Source: Candidatus Omnitrophota bacterium (GTDB taxonomy: Bacteria > Omnitrophota > Gorgyraeia > 2-02-FULL-51-18). From it: DNA of 13,825 nucleotides. Position numbers and translations under genes: made by a program. Location: positions 1 to 13,825 of the forward strand of contig JACPXO010000020.1 of the NCBI GenBank assembly GCA_016196505.1, in the 5' to 3' direction. Below the pieces are notes generated by a model. It worked only from the letters and a program-made list of their open reading frames with translations, was not told where the DNA came from and made no database searches. Below are positions 1 through 11,100 of the stretch, piece by piece; position 1 is the first letter of the stretch, and each line of letters starts with the position of its first letter.

Positions 1-3000
1 CGTTGTCGGTGACGATATCAAAGAGTGTGTTGACATAAGCCGCGTTCGAGAGCGTTTGGCTCCCGGCCGCGATCCCGAACACATTGGCGAAGTCCGCGCG
101 GCTTGGAGTCAGGGCCGAGTCCAAATTAAACATTGCAGCTTGAGCGTTATTTCGATCACTGACCCAGGTGTTCACTTCAGTCTGAACAGGAGAACCGGGA
201 TGTGCCAGTAAGAATTGATACGCCAGGTCTCCTTTCACGGCACCTTTTTTCTCCGGGTCTGAAATGGACGATTCCTGGCTATATCTTCCGGCAATGATAG
301 ATACGGTCGGATCAATAGCCGCGTTCCCTAAGAACCGGTAGACCTGACGAAATTCCGGCGTCGCGGTGGCAATACGGGTATTCAAATATTGATTCGTGTC
401 GGATACCGCCACCCGAACAAAAGCAAAACCGGCGACAGTGCTTTGTTTGATCTCACCCAAAGCCAGGGTACGCGCAAAATCTCCGAGCACCTGCCCTCTT
501 TGCGTGTCACTTAAGTTGTTGCCTGTCGCGCTTTCATCGATGTTCAGTTTGGCCTCGATGTCCAACAGAGAATTTAGTTTATCGGCGAGGCCGCTGGTGA
601 TCAGACTATCGCGCTCCGTATCGCTGAGGCCATCGCTCAAGTTCACCTGGAAATTATTCGTAAAAAGTGTCGTGACGGTCGTCTTTTGGTCGGCAGGAAG
701 GCCGCCGAAAGCATCCATAAAATTACCCAATAAAACAGCGGGATCAATAGCAGACGCCTGGACCACAGCCGCGGAGACCGCGGCTTTAGATCTTTTAGCC
801 ACCTCGTCACTGACCAGCTGACGCAGGTACGGGCTGTACTCGGAATTTCCGTAGTAGGTGACACCCTCCACCCACGGATAGCCGCTCTTCAATGAAAGCA
901 CACGGCCGCTGTTCAGGTAGGATTGGATGGCCGTAAGCTCGGCCGTGAGGCCGTCCACCGTGATCGTTTGTCCCGCCGGCGAATGGACGAATGTGTATTT
1001 CTGCTCTACCTTTTCCTGCCCCCCCTTCACGACTTTGGAATAATCCAAGCGCATGACGCCGTTTCTACGCACTTGTTCGGCAAGGTCAAAATAAACCTGG
1101 CGTATCCTTTTGGCGCCCAACGTCGCGTTAAAACGGTCGTTTTCTTTGACCTTATCTCCGTAGCCGGCCGTTCCGACGTAAGAATTATTTCTTTGAGTAA
1201 ACGCAAGGATGGAAGTTTTTTGCGCGATGGCTTTCTGGATTTTAAGATTCTCGATCACTTGCTCGGCCGTCAAAGCCGCCTCAAGCTTGATCTTGGCGTC
1301 ATGGTCGTTGTCGACGTTGGCGGCCGGAATTTCCGTGCGCTCCGCCATGAGGGCGATCTCAAATAAAGCCGCAGCCGCTTTTTGAGCGCTTTCAGACGCG
1401 TCGCGGTAATACAGGTTTTTCTCCGGCAATGCGGCGTTGAAAAGAAGCGGATCCAAAAGGATGGAAGCGACGTCCGCCCGCTTGGTTTCCAAAAGCTGTC
1501 TTACTATCCTCACGTCAATCGCCAAGTACTGATCCACGGAATCCCAAGGGGTATCGTAAATTTCGCGCCCCGGCCCGATGGACTTCACGGCAATCTCAAA
1601 GAGGAAGCGATACGCGTCCGGCTGCCAGGCGGCGTTTGCTTGATTAAATACGTACTGAAAATCAGGGTTGGCCATCATGGCCTTGACTTCCGCGACGTCC
1701 GCTTGAGTCGCGCCGGTGATCTGTATCGCGGCCGCGGCGGCGATGGAGTGTTCGAACGTTGACGCGAGGGTCATTTGGTCGAGTATTTTCGCGACGTCTT
1801 CGATAGGGAGTTTATTCTTCACTTTAATTTCGGCCAAAAGATGCAGCGCGACGCCGTAAGGGCTTTCGATGAATTCCTTCGAATTGACATCCACAACCGC
1901 CGGCTTTGTAAAAGCCAGCTTGAGTTCGCTTATCTTCCGGTCAAACACAGGCGCGATGTCGGCCATGGCCTGAGCGAACTCTCTCGAATCGATGGACCAA
2001 CCCTCAAACACCTTTGACAGGTCCTTCGCATCCCCAAGAAACCCGCTCTCAAGCGCCGCCCGGTTCAAAAGCAGTGTGAATTCAGGGTCATTTTCTTTGC
2101 CCGCCATCGACGGATAAAGCTCGGCCATTTTCTTTAAAATTTCAAGCGTCGGTTCCACGCCGCCGTTGAATTTGGCATCCTGATACTCAGGGAGTTCGCC
2201 GACGAGCGCCGCCAAAACAGCGAAACGGCGAAGCATCGCAAGATGTTCCGCGTTGTCCAAGGAGAGCGACGGGGCGCCTTTCAAGTACCAGCTAAAGTCG
2301 CCGCTGCGGTAAAGCTTGCCCATGTTGGCCATCACTTTAGAAGTAAACTGTGGGTCTTTAAAGCGGCTGTCGAGACCCGATCTTTGGGCTTCGTTGGATA
2401 TAAAAGCCATTTGTTCAATGAAAGCCGGCGTAGGAAGCCCGAGAGTGTTCACATCACCGAGGCGCGCCATTTCATCCAGCTGTTTGAGGGAATCCCAACC
2501 GGGGACGGTTTCATCGTCGAGCCGCTCGAAGATCAGGCGGCGGGAGTCCGCGTCGGCGATGGTGAGTTTGTCTCCCAGTTTCTCACGGACCGCCACGGCC
2601 CGGTGTATCGCCTCGGCCGAATAGATCTGATAAAGCGACTGGGCTTGCCCGACAAATTGAATAAAATCAGCGCTCCGCGCGTCGGCGAGTTGAGCAAAAG
2701 GATTTTCCCCACGTCCGAGGAGTTTCTCAAAATCTCCTTTGGTCTGGGCCATGAACCCAAGCAGGTGTTTGACCGCGTCGATCCCGACGCGCTTGGAATT
2801 CAGCTCTTGCTCGGCCATCACGGCAAAGTGAAGCAAAAGCCCGCGATGCGTAGGGTTTGAAATGTCCACCCGGTCTATCCCGGCCCATGACCAATCCACG
2901 CCCGCTGAGGTCAAAGCCACAAGATTCTCGGTCAAGCGATCCGTATCAAAAGTTCTGAAGCTCGGGCCGGTTTTGGACTGGATGTTGCTTTCGCTGAGGG

Positions 3001-6000
3001 AACCCAAGAGCGCCACGGACTCAAGCAGTGCCACCGCCGGGGTCTGTTGGCCCGAGGCATCAAGGATGTCGTTGGATGTGAGGGATTCTTTTCCGAAAAG
3101 TTTTTGTGAGAAACCGCGCCGAGCTATGGACTCCATATTCGCGGCGAGTGTTTCGGCACTGGGGATACGGCCGGCGATCTCGGCCTCCACCAAAGCCATA
3201 AGGTAGCGGGCGTACGAAGGATTCGTAATATCGGCCGGAGGCCCACCGCCGCCGATGCCAAACACGTTGTAAAGATGATCGTGGGCTTTCACCGCGATGT
3301 CGAGCCGCGCCAGCATTTGCGTTTCATCGAGCCCTTTGTAAAGCGCCATTGACGCCACAAATCCTACGGCCGAGCCAACGACAGCTCTGCCATCTCTCAA
3401 ATCTTGGGTAGTGATGCGGCCTTGGCTTGAGGAAAGCGCGGTGAGACGCTCCTGCGCCTGGGCATTGGCGAGAATCCGCAAGGCCGCTTGGACACGCGCG
3501 ACGCCCTGTCCCGCTCTCCCCGGCTCGCTATTGATCTTAGCGGCCATTGAGCTCCAGTAAGAGACCGTGCCGTGGTCTTGAGTCCAATCCAACCGGGGAG
3601 CGCCCAAAAGCTGTTTGACCTCCGCGGCGATCGCGGTTTCGATGTTCGTCAATTCAATGCCGCCCGTCTCCACCCGGTACTCGCCGATACCAACCTCGTA
3701 CAGCGCATAATAAAGGAGTTTATTCAAGTGATCCGGATTTTTCAGGTTGAGCGCCCCGTCAAACCAGAGGTTCGCGGCCGCGGGATTATTTTTCAACGCG
3801 TCTTTCACGCGCTTCATCGCCTCGAGCGCTTTGAATTCGTTCCCACGGATGTGGGCGCGGCCTATCGCCTGCCACTCTTTTTGCATCGCGACCAAGACGC
3901 CGAGATACACCGCCGGCGCCTCCACCATGGTTTCGCCGTCCAAAAGGGCGCGTATCCTTTGGGCATACTCCGGACTCGCGTGCACGTCCAAATAGGATTT
4001 CATGAACTCACGCGAGAAACCCTGAGCCGGCAGAACGCCCGATTCTTTCGCCTCCGCGACAAAACCCTCTAAAACACCCGAGACGAACGACAGCGGGTCC
4101 GAGAGTTGAGCGTTGAACTCGGCTTCGTCGCGTATCATCCCGTAATTTTTCAAAGCGTCATAAAGCGGCGTCCGCAAAAGCCGCATCGCCTGGAGAAAAA
4201 CCTTCGGGTCAATGCCGGATCTCGACCAAATTTTAAGATGCTCGCTCCACTCCATGAGCGCAAGCCAATCCCCGAGGCCCGCGTCCACGTTGGAAGGATC
4301 TTTTCCGCCGATCAGGCCCTCTAGATCCACGCGGACCCGGCCAAGAAAATCAACGGAACCGACCACGTCGTCCACGCGACGACCGGCGTAGGTCACGAGC
4401 CCGGAAAGAAGCGCCAGACGTTTCGTGTCATCGGCGCTCGAGCTGTCGAAACGATGACCATAAAATTTCTCAAACGACACTTTGAGATCCTGCCGGACTT
4501 TCAGTTCAGCGAGCACCCACTCGGTTCCGAGTGTTTTTCCTCCTTTATAAAAAGCGGCGGCCGCCCAGGTCCGAAGCGCGTCGACCGCTTTTCCGTCAAA
4601 AAGTTTAGCGTCCAAATCGCCGGCATCCGCGTACTCCGCGAGCGCCCGGCTCAAGCGGTCCCATACCGAGATCTGGTCTTCGATGTCCATTGGGTTCAAA
4701 CCGCCTGCGACGACGAGCGCGGCCCAATGTCTCGACTCCTCGGCGACATTTTCCGTCCGCACGTAAGAAAACGCGTGGCGGTTTCTCAAAACACCGGCTA
4801 GGGCATTAATGGCTGCTTCGTGCTTGGTTTTGTCCGCCTCACTTAAATTCTTCCACTTGTCACTGGCCGCGCGCACCACCAACGCAAAACGCTCCGCTTC
4901 CTGAGCGACCCGGGGATAAAATTCCTGCCACCCTCGGACGCTTTTATCGAGATCGTCTCTCAAACCGCGGAGGGCATTTCCGGATTCCGCCGCGACTTCG
5001 CCCACTTTTTTCTCCGCGGCGTCGGAAACCGCCCTGAACGCCGCGAATTGGGCGTCTTGGGCCGCCACCATCTCTTTTATTTTTTCTTCCAACCTATCGA
5101 AATCCGCCCGGTACGCGGCCGCCGCGCGCGCCCACGCCTGCACTTCGGCCTCCTTGCCGGCCGCGCTCTGTATCTGGTCAAGAACGCGTTCGACCTCGTC
5201 CAAAATGCTTTGAGCGCGCCTCATCTCAAGCGACAACACGGCCCACTGGGATCTCGTGATCTCTCCTTTAGCTCTTGCTTCAGAAAGTTTTCCGGCCATT
5301 TCATTCCATTTAGAAAGAAGCAGGTCTAAATTCGGCATTTCCCGGCTGAGCAAGGATTCGCGTTCTCCTCTCGCAAGATTTTCTTTGAGCCCTTCCAAGT
5401 ACTGGCGCGTGAATTCGCCGACGGACAAGGCGTCCGCTGACAGCGCCGGCACAGGTCCCGAGATCCCAACCGGGTTCGTCAAGAAGCGGCTCTGAAGGCC
5501 AAGCCCTACGTCACCGGCGCCGGCGTTATTTTTAAGGCCGAGTGTGAAACTCGCCGAAAGCGCATTGTCCGTGGAATAACGCAAGAACCCGTTGAACGGC
5601 CCCCGATGGAGTCCAAACCCCAAGCCCAGATTACGATCGCCTGTCGTCGGAATGGACAGGTCAACCCCTACGATGTTTTGCAGGTCCCGATAAGCCAAGA
5701 ACACGTCATCGCTGAAAAATCCTCGGTCGCCGGTGTAACCTATCCCGGAGGAAACCTCGAGCACTCTGCCGATCTTCTGCCGGAAATCGGCCTGTACGCG
5801 GTCTTCTCCCGCCGTCAACCTCGCCTGCGTTCCCGTTTCAACGGCGCTGTAGTTAACTCCGAAGACGGGGTGGAACTCTTCGTTCACGTTTCCCGTGAAA
5901 CTCAATTTCCCTTGAGGGTTCACCACAAAACCGACCTGGCCGCTTTCTCTGCCCGTTTCGGTATCGTAAGTCGCCTGGCCGTTCAGGATCAAAAGATCAT

Positions 6001-8059
6001 TCGGGCGAAGCGATGTTTGAGTGCTGAGCTGATCGCCGTTCATCGAGAGGCCGACGTTCGCTTTTTTCGTAAAATACTCAACATCAAACCAGGGGTTCAT
6101 GGCTTGTTTTTGCCCGTCATAAATGACCCCGGCTTCTACCCTCACCCCGTTGTCCGTCCGGAGCCCCGTGCCGAGACTCATCGTCACCCCGCGCCGCGGG
6201 TCATACGCCACGTCCACCGGGAAAAGCAGTTCATAATTTCCCATATCCACGGTGACGGTGAGGCCCGACTCGAGCTGCGTGCTGTCATCGATAAGCTTTG
6301 TTCCCCAGTCAGTGGTAACCCCCGCCAAACGCAGGTTGTGCTCGACATAAGCACGGTCTGTGAGCTGACGGCGAACTTGGTTCTGAAGAGTGACCGTTTG
6401 TCCGGTCTGGCGGTCAGCGGGTGTTTTTCCGGTGACTTCCACCCGCGAACTCGTCGCGTAACCCTCGAAAACGGAAACAATGCTCTGTTGGGAATGGAGT
6501 ACCCCGCCTTGGATTTCCTCGGTGGTCACCGATTCTGGCAGATACACGCGCCTTATCATGTGCGAAATCCCGTCGCTCACCCACTGGTCGTAATAGGTCT
6601 CGACATCTTCCGTCACCGGCGCGTGATACGAGAGATTCCTAAGAGACGCGCGCAAAGTCCTTTCGCCCAGCCGCGCGTCCGGGTTTTGGAGCCACTGGTC
6701 AACGTCCCTTTGCACCGCGTTGATCTTGGGATTCAAACGATCGATCACCCGCGCGGCCCGTCCGGGGATCTCCGAATCGACCATGACGGAGGCCAATTGT
6801 TTTTGGGAGTGGATGAACGCGGCCTGCCGCAGGGCCTGGCCGGTCTCAAATTTCTTGTCCACGCCCGCGCGCGCGTGGTTGGCTTCGGCTTCTTTGCGAA
6901 GAGTCATCGCGGCGGCGATGTCTTCGAAGGCCAACCGCTCATGATTTATGATCTTTTGTTCGATAGCGAGCCGTTCTTCGCTGGTAAAACGCCTCTCCTG
7001 TTTGGCTTTGGCCAATTCCTCAACGTCCGGGCCTGAGAGGAAGCGCGTTGTCGCGGAGAAAAACGTGCGCAGGGCCGAGGCGATGACGTTGGACCCGATG
7101 TAAATATCCTGACCTTTTTTGGCGAATCGGATCCGTTCCACATTGGCCTGGGCAATCTTGTCCAGCACCGAGAAAACATCCATCAAGCTCACGTCTTCGA
7201 CACCCGCTTCCTGGTTCAAGACCTTGAGCACCTGCACCATGATCGACCCTATCTTCTCGTCGTCGAGACTCAGGTAATTGATGGGTTTGCCGTCGATCTT
7301 TAAACCGTCGAGCCGCGCGGTGAGCCCTTGAGGGAGCCGCGCGGTTTCAAATTTCTCAAGTTCTTCTTTGAAATAGACGAGGTCCCGCTCAAGGGCCTTC
7401 GACGGGTTGACACGCATTTCACGCTGGGTTTGGGCATAATCCGCTTTTGTCTTGAGATAGCCCGACATTTCGGACACCGCGATGAAATTGGCTGTTTTCC
7501 TCGCGAGGGCGTCTTTGATCTTTTCAAAGGCCTCCCGGACTTTGGCATGCTCGACGGTTTCTTTCTCGGGCCTGTCGATGTGCAAACTGAGGTAAAAATC
7601 AATGAGCTCTATGCCGATGACGCCTTCCACCCCCACTTTCACGCGGGTGGTTTTCGCCATTTCCGTCAAAAGCACGGAACGCTTCGCGTCGTTAACCAAG
7701 ATCCCCTGGTCAAAGCTATAGAGCCACGCGGCGGCCGACCGGGCGATGTCCTTGAACTCCGTCGGGGCCTGCGCCGGCGGAACGGGTTTGCTTTGGGACA
7801 ACACGTTCAGCTCGTCTTTGGCGGCTTGGAGCCGTTTGATCTTTTCCGGCCCGCCGGAACGCATGGCCCGGTCCAGGATCTCGGCCGCCGTTTCCCGGCG
7901 GTCGTCCCGAATCTCACGGGTTAGGAGCGGGTTCTTGTCTCTAAAAATAATTCTCATGGCTCCCATGAATTTTTCGGAGGCCTCTTTGTCGTTGAAGTTC
8001 AGCGATCGGGCGATGTCTACCAGCTTCAGGAACGCCCGGCTGTAAAAACGAAGCTTGTC
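1..8059 (-). CDS. Giant envelope-type protein, downstream part (partial at the left edge, continues from the frameshift)
   Basis: I do not recognise the family. Read on the minus strand with codons such as 4..2, the frame has no stop from 8188 down to base 1, giving about 2,686 codons from 8059. It has no stop in the window, so the C-terminus lies beyond the left edge. Order of content: helical segment with a second TolC/OEP-like pattern (7725-6790), beta-rich barrel-like domain (6412-5482), coiled coil (5420-4850), then a long series of degenerate helical repeats to the left edge. I saw no cysteine in the hand translation. The first in-frame ATGs are at 7966 and 7957; neither is followed by a signal peptide, and only a weak, distant GAGG precedes them. 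The sequence just upstream of those ATGs (residues FYSRAFLKLVDIARSLNF) is a good amphipathic helix, as expected if translation enters from the upstream frame. The helical composition matches the 8026-13825 part, supporting one protein. Confidence 0.9.
497..700 (-). repeat. Short LSDT-type helical repeats
   Basis: Three neighbouring helix starts look related: LPADQKTTVTTLF (from 700), LSDTERDSLITSGLADKL (from 628) and LSDTQRGQVLGDFARTL (from 514), spaced 24 and 38 residues apart. Each is a Leu followed by a Ser/Pro-x-x-acidic/Gln helix cap, a basic residue and a hydrophobic helix. The surrounding sequence is richer in Thr, Ser, Asn and Asp than the rest of the protein, which may mark a surface-exposed region. 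Confidence 0.4.
1590..3990 (-). repeat. Degenerate helical repeats starting with NP-(Y/H)-like motifs
   Basis: A recurring helix start is seen: a small or polar residue, Pro, one or two residues, an aromatic/His, then a hydrophobic helix ending in Ala/Glu. Examples: SPEYAQRIRALL (3950-3980), NPDHLNKLLYYALYEVG (near 3739), DITNPSYARYLMALVEAE (from 3232), DISNPTHRGLLLHFAVMAEQ (from 2866), TPAFIEQMAFISNEA (from 2431), NAEHLAMLRRFAVLAA (from 2254), SPYGVALHLLAEI (from 1864) and QPDAYRFLFEIAV (from 1624). Spacing is irregular, about 60 to 170 residues. Conservation is low, so these may be old duplications of a helical bundle, or just a common helix-capping solution. Confidence 0.45.
4850..5420 (-). 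other. Coiled-coil segment after the beta-rich domain
   Basis: About 190 residues rich in Ala, Glu, Lys and Leu with few Pro or Gly, including LSLEMRRAQSILDEVERVLD and DFDRLEEKIKEMVAAQDAQF. Heptad-like spacing of hydrophobic residues suggests one or more long helices, probably a coiled-coil stalk leaving the barrel-like domain. No function can be named. Confidence 0.65.
5482..6412 (-). other. Embedded beta-rich domain resembling an outer-membrane beta-barrel
   Basis: About 310 residues of short strands separated by tight Asp/Asn/Gly turns, abruptly different from the helical sequence on both sides. Clear alternating strands include LTVTVDM, YELLFPVDVAYDP, VTMSLGTGLRTDN, VRVEAGVIYDG, ESGQVGFVVNPQ, VLEVSSGIGYTG, NLGLGFGLHRG and ALSASFTLGLK. 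I count around 20 candidate strands with Gly and aromatic residues in typical places. This is the look of a bacterial outer-membrane barrel or a large beta-sandwich/solenoid. The specific family is not recognised. Being placed inside a helical giant protein, with long parts on either side, is unusual for a barrel. A soluble beta-repeat domain is the alternative. Confidence 0.6.
6790..7725 (-). other. TolC/OEP-like helical segment 2
   Basis: About 310 residues just upstream of the beta-rich domain. A short alternating stretch (RVKVGVEGVIGIELIDFYLS) leads into a long charged helix with many Ala/Glu/Lys, then a second helical half containing AAAMTLRKEAEANHARAG followed by KFETGQALRQAAFIHSQKQL. 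The last part recalls the OEP motif of a helix, a Gly turn and an Arg/Gln-rich return helix. The arrangement is similar to the segment at 10845-11960, although I see no clear residue-level identity between them. This rests on pattern only. Confidence 0.35.
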
Positions 8060-8188
8060 CGGACGAGCGCGAGGGAATACCGCTCGTGAATCTTCATCAC
8101 CCTCTGGATCAGCGCGTCTCTTTCCCCTTTGACCAATGGGTAGAGGGAAAGGTTCCGCACCGTCTCGCGCGCGAGCTCCTGCCAGAGT
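8026..8188 (-). other. Frame change inside the giant gene (-1 type)
   Basis: The two minus-strand frames overlap by 163 bases: the downstream frame has a stop at 8191..8189 and the upstream frame stops at 8028..8026. Protein-like sequence switches close to 8044-8060. One missing base restores continuity. A third C at the 8059-8060 CC gives ...LALVRDKLRFYSRAFLK, and a sixth A in the A-run at 8044-8048 gives ...LALVRTSFVFYSRAFLK. The first looks more helical. Codon by codon, the overlap shows no X-XXY-YYZ slippery heptamer in the upstream frame, so a programmed -1 shift is not supported by sequence. A sequencing or assembly indel, or a true inactivating or splitting mutation, are the main explanations. 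Confidence 0.85.
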
Positions 8189-11100
8189 TCATTAAGTTCT
8201 GTTTGGCTCGTCGCGGAAACAAAATCGCCCTCTACCGCCGTGAGGTACCGGCTAAAATCTTTTTTGTCTTTTTGGGCTTGGGCTTTCGCTTCCGTGATCC
8301 TCGTGAGCACCTGTTCATAGCCGGGTTTCGAGATACCCAAAAGGCGCGCTTCCTGGATCAAGCCATTGGCTGTGGATTCAAGCTCCTCATAGCTCTCCGC
8401 GTGGCGCACATAGCGGGGAGAAACCGCTTGGGCCAAGCGGTCCAAACGATAGGACACGATTTTCCGGCGAACGTCGTTGGCCGCTTTTTGATCACGGTTT
8501 ATTTGAGCGACCCTATCGGCTTTTTCCTTCGGACCGAGCTTGCCGCTTTGGACAAGCCGGATAAGATCGCGGTACTTGTCCTCTATCTCTTTGGCGGTGA
8601 GCGCGTAGGGACTGCCGAGATCGCGATTTAATTTGTCGGGGCTCACTTCGTCGACAGCCCAATAGGCAAGTAGTTTCTGCTGATCCTCCACGCCGGCAAA
8701 ACGGAGCTTCTCAAGAAGCGCGCGTTTCACGCTCTCGGCGGCATCCGAGGTCCGCTTTTCAAGATTCTTTAAAGTATCCAGGCGGCTTTGATCGAAATCC
8801 TGGATCAGCGCGAACGGCAGGCGCTGGATGCTCACGGTGGCCAACAGCATTCTCCGACGCAGGTCGTTGAAGAACTCCCCTTTGACGATCTCATCAATGG
8901 TTAATTTGTCCACCCTGCCGGCGGCGCGCTCAAAATCGGCGACCAACGTTTCAGTTTCACGGACGGCGCCGATCACCCTCGCCGCGCGATCAACGGTTTC
9001 TTCGGGCTTGGCGCCTTCTTTCACGGCGCGCTCCATCTCGGCCACTTTGAACGTCCTATCCAAGGTAAAGACGAACCGGTCCAGCAGTTTAAGTTGGGGC
9101 ACCGCCGCGTCTTCGGCGCCGGTCAAGTGATCGAGAATCTGCCGGGGAGTCGGGCTGATGTTTCTTTCCTTAAAATATTTTTCCGCGTCGAGCACGCGAC
9201 TCTTTAAAGCGCCGTTCCGCCTGGCCATCTGTACCAGTGACGACTCGATCTCGGACCGGAATTGTTTGAGCCGAAGAGGGTCGAGCCGCCAAAGTTTCAA
9301 AGCCCCCATGAATTGCTCGAAACTCTCGTAGGTCGCCTCGCTCAGGGGAGTTTTCGCGTTCAGCATCTCCCGTTGCACGATATCAAGAAACGGCACGTAC
9401 AAATTAAGGGTAATTTTTCCTATGAGTGTCGCGCGTTCGGTGGCTTCAAATTTCGACTGCATCGCCGTGAGCATCTGCCAAAGCGCGAAACTGTTCCTGG
9501 CCGGGCGAAGCACGGACGACTTGGAAGGCAAGAACGGCAGGATGTCTTTTTTAGCCGCTTTGAGCGCGGGGTCAGCGTCTATCATCTGTTCGATGACTTT
9601 TCCCCAACGCTCCATCGCGTCTTCCTGCTCGTCGGGAATCATGCGGTCATAACCCATAAGCCCGATGACCCGCATCATCGCTTCGGCCGCTTCCGGCGTC
9701 AGCGCTTTCTTAGCCCTAACCTCCGTGATCAGAACTTCGGCGGCCTTCTTCTCGGCTTTCAACCTCAAGTCAAAAATATCCCGGCTTAACCGTATGGCCT
9801 CTTTCCCAAAACCTGGGAGGCCCTCTTTTTCCACTTTATTGATGTCTTCCAAGATCACCATGATCGAAGCTGTTTTCTTTGCGAAGGGCAGTTGATCGAT
9901 GTCTTTGTCCAAGATCTCGTTAGAATTCTGAATAAGGTCCACCCGGATCGTGTCATGGCGCTTCACGTCTTTAAACGCGGCGTCCACGGCCCCCTCGAGC
10001 GCTTGCCGGGTTTTTATGTCCTTCGAAGACGAGGCCGCCTGCCGGATGGCTCGAAGCCAGTCCTCACGTTTCACGCGCTGGTCTTTGATCTCAAGCCGGC
10101 CATAATCAAACACCGCCAGAAGCTGTTCGAACGACCCAAGCTTTTCGAGACTTAAGCCCGAACCACGGATGATCTCAAGGGCCTTGGTCTCCGCCGCGGA
10201 CCTCATTTCGGCGACGGCTTTGTCAAAACCCTTGGCCTTCTTGCCGGTGAAATACTGCGCGACACGACGGCGTTCCTTGTCGACGCGCTGTACGGCCTCA
10301 TTCCAATCCGAGAGTGTCGTGATCTTACCCATACCCTGGCGGGTGTCCGCGACAAGCTTCAGGAACTTTTCCTGCTCGGCGTTGACTTTAAAGTGGCCGT
10401 CCAACTCTTCTCTCATTTTCCGGACCCGGGCGTCGTCTTTGGCATGGCTCCGCGCGGCCAACGCGTCCAGGGCCTTGACCCAATCGGCGTACAGCGATGC
10501 CCTGTCCTTGGGATTCAAAAGGAGGTTTTGTGAAGCGATCTCTGTCAGGACCCGATCAAATGCTTCGGCGGTTTCTTCCGAAAGCTCGGCTTTGGTTTCC
10601 ACGATCTTGATGGCCTGAAGCTGGGCGCGGAGGAACAGACGGCCGGTGCGCGTCTCGTACCGGGTCATTTTTCCGCTGAAATCCGGCCTGAATCGGCGAA
10701 GGTCCTGAATATCCCGCAGGACCCCGCGTATGTCTGTCAGGGTCGAGGCGGCTTTCGTGCGCTTGGACAATACACCGGATTCACGGTCAAACTCGGAATG
10801 GCTTTTTTCGAGCTCCGCTTTTTCCTTGGGCGTCGCTTCCTTGTGCGACTCTTCAAGGGCTCTGACCGCGCGGTCGAGCGACTTTGACTGCGCTTCTAGA
10901 CGCGCCTTTTCAGTGATCGCCGCGAAGAGTCCGTCATAGCCCCTGCCCTTAAAATGGTAACGCGTATAAAGCTCACGGAGCGCCGGCGCGCTTTTCTCGA
11001 CTGAGTTAAAATAGTCTCTGGCCGCCGCGAGGGAATCCATGGCCGTCGGTGCCTCGGGTGTTTCTATCCTGATGACCTCCAACAGGCGTTTGATCTCGGC

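Noticed and set aside
643..864. Short minus-strand frames in other phases (643-864, 2533-2760, 6184-6480, 6946-7179, 7300-7602, 12858-13193)
   Set aside because: They lie inside the continuous giant frame in a different phase and have Arg/Ser/Trp-rich shadow composition.
3340..3410. Hydrophobic stretch (VVGSAVGFVASMALYKG) as a membrane helix
   Set aside because: Too short and too rich in small residues, bounded by charged residues on both sides; better explained as a buried helix.
5606..7036. A 476-codon open frame on the + strand opposite the beta-rich domain
   Set aside because: It mirrors the minus-strand codons exactly. It stays open because the real gene seldom uses TTA, CTA or TCA codons, which would be stops on the other strand. 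Its translation is rich in His, Arg and Pro and has no recognisable fold.
7955..7966. ATG at 7966 or 7957 as the start of a separate downstream gene
   Set aside because: No good ribosome binding site and no signal peptide; protein-like helical sequence already runs in this frame upstream of the ATGs, back to about 8059.
8026..8188. Programmed -1 ribosomal frameshift
   Set aside because: No X-XXY-YYZ slippery heptamer in the upstream frame anywhere in the overlap. A single missing base is simpler, although unusual slippage cannot be excluded from sequence alone.
8086..8631. Other long + strand frames (for example 923-1366, 2243-2860, 3572-4072, 7328-7924, 8086-8631, 9262-9789, 11548-12015)
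   Set aside because: All are codon-aligned shadows of the minus-strand gene with His/Arg-rich, low-quality translations. They were useful only as phase markers for the frameshift.
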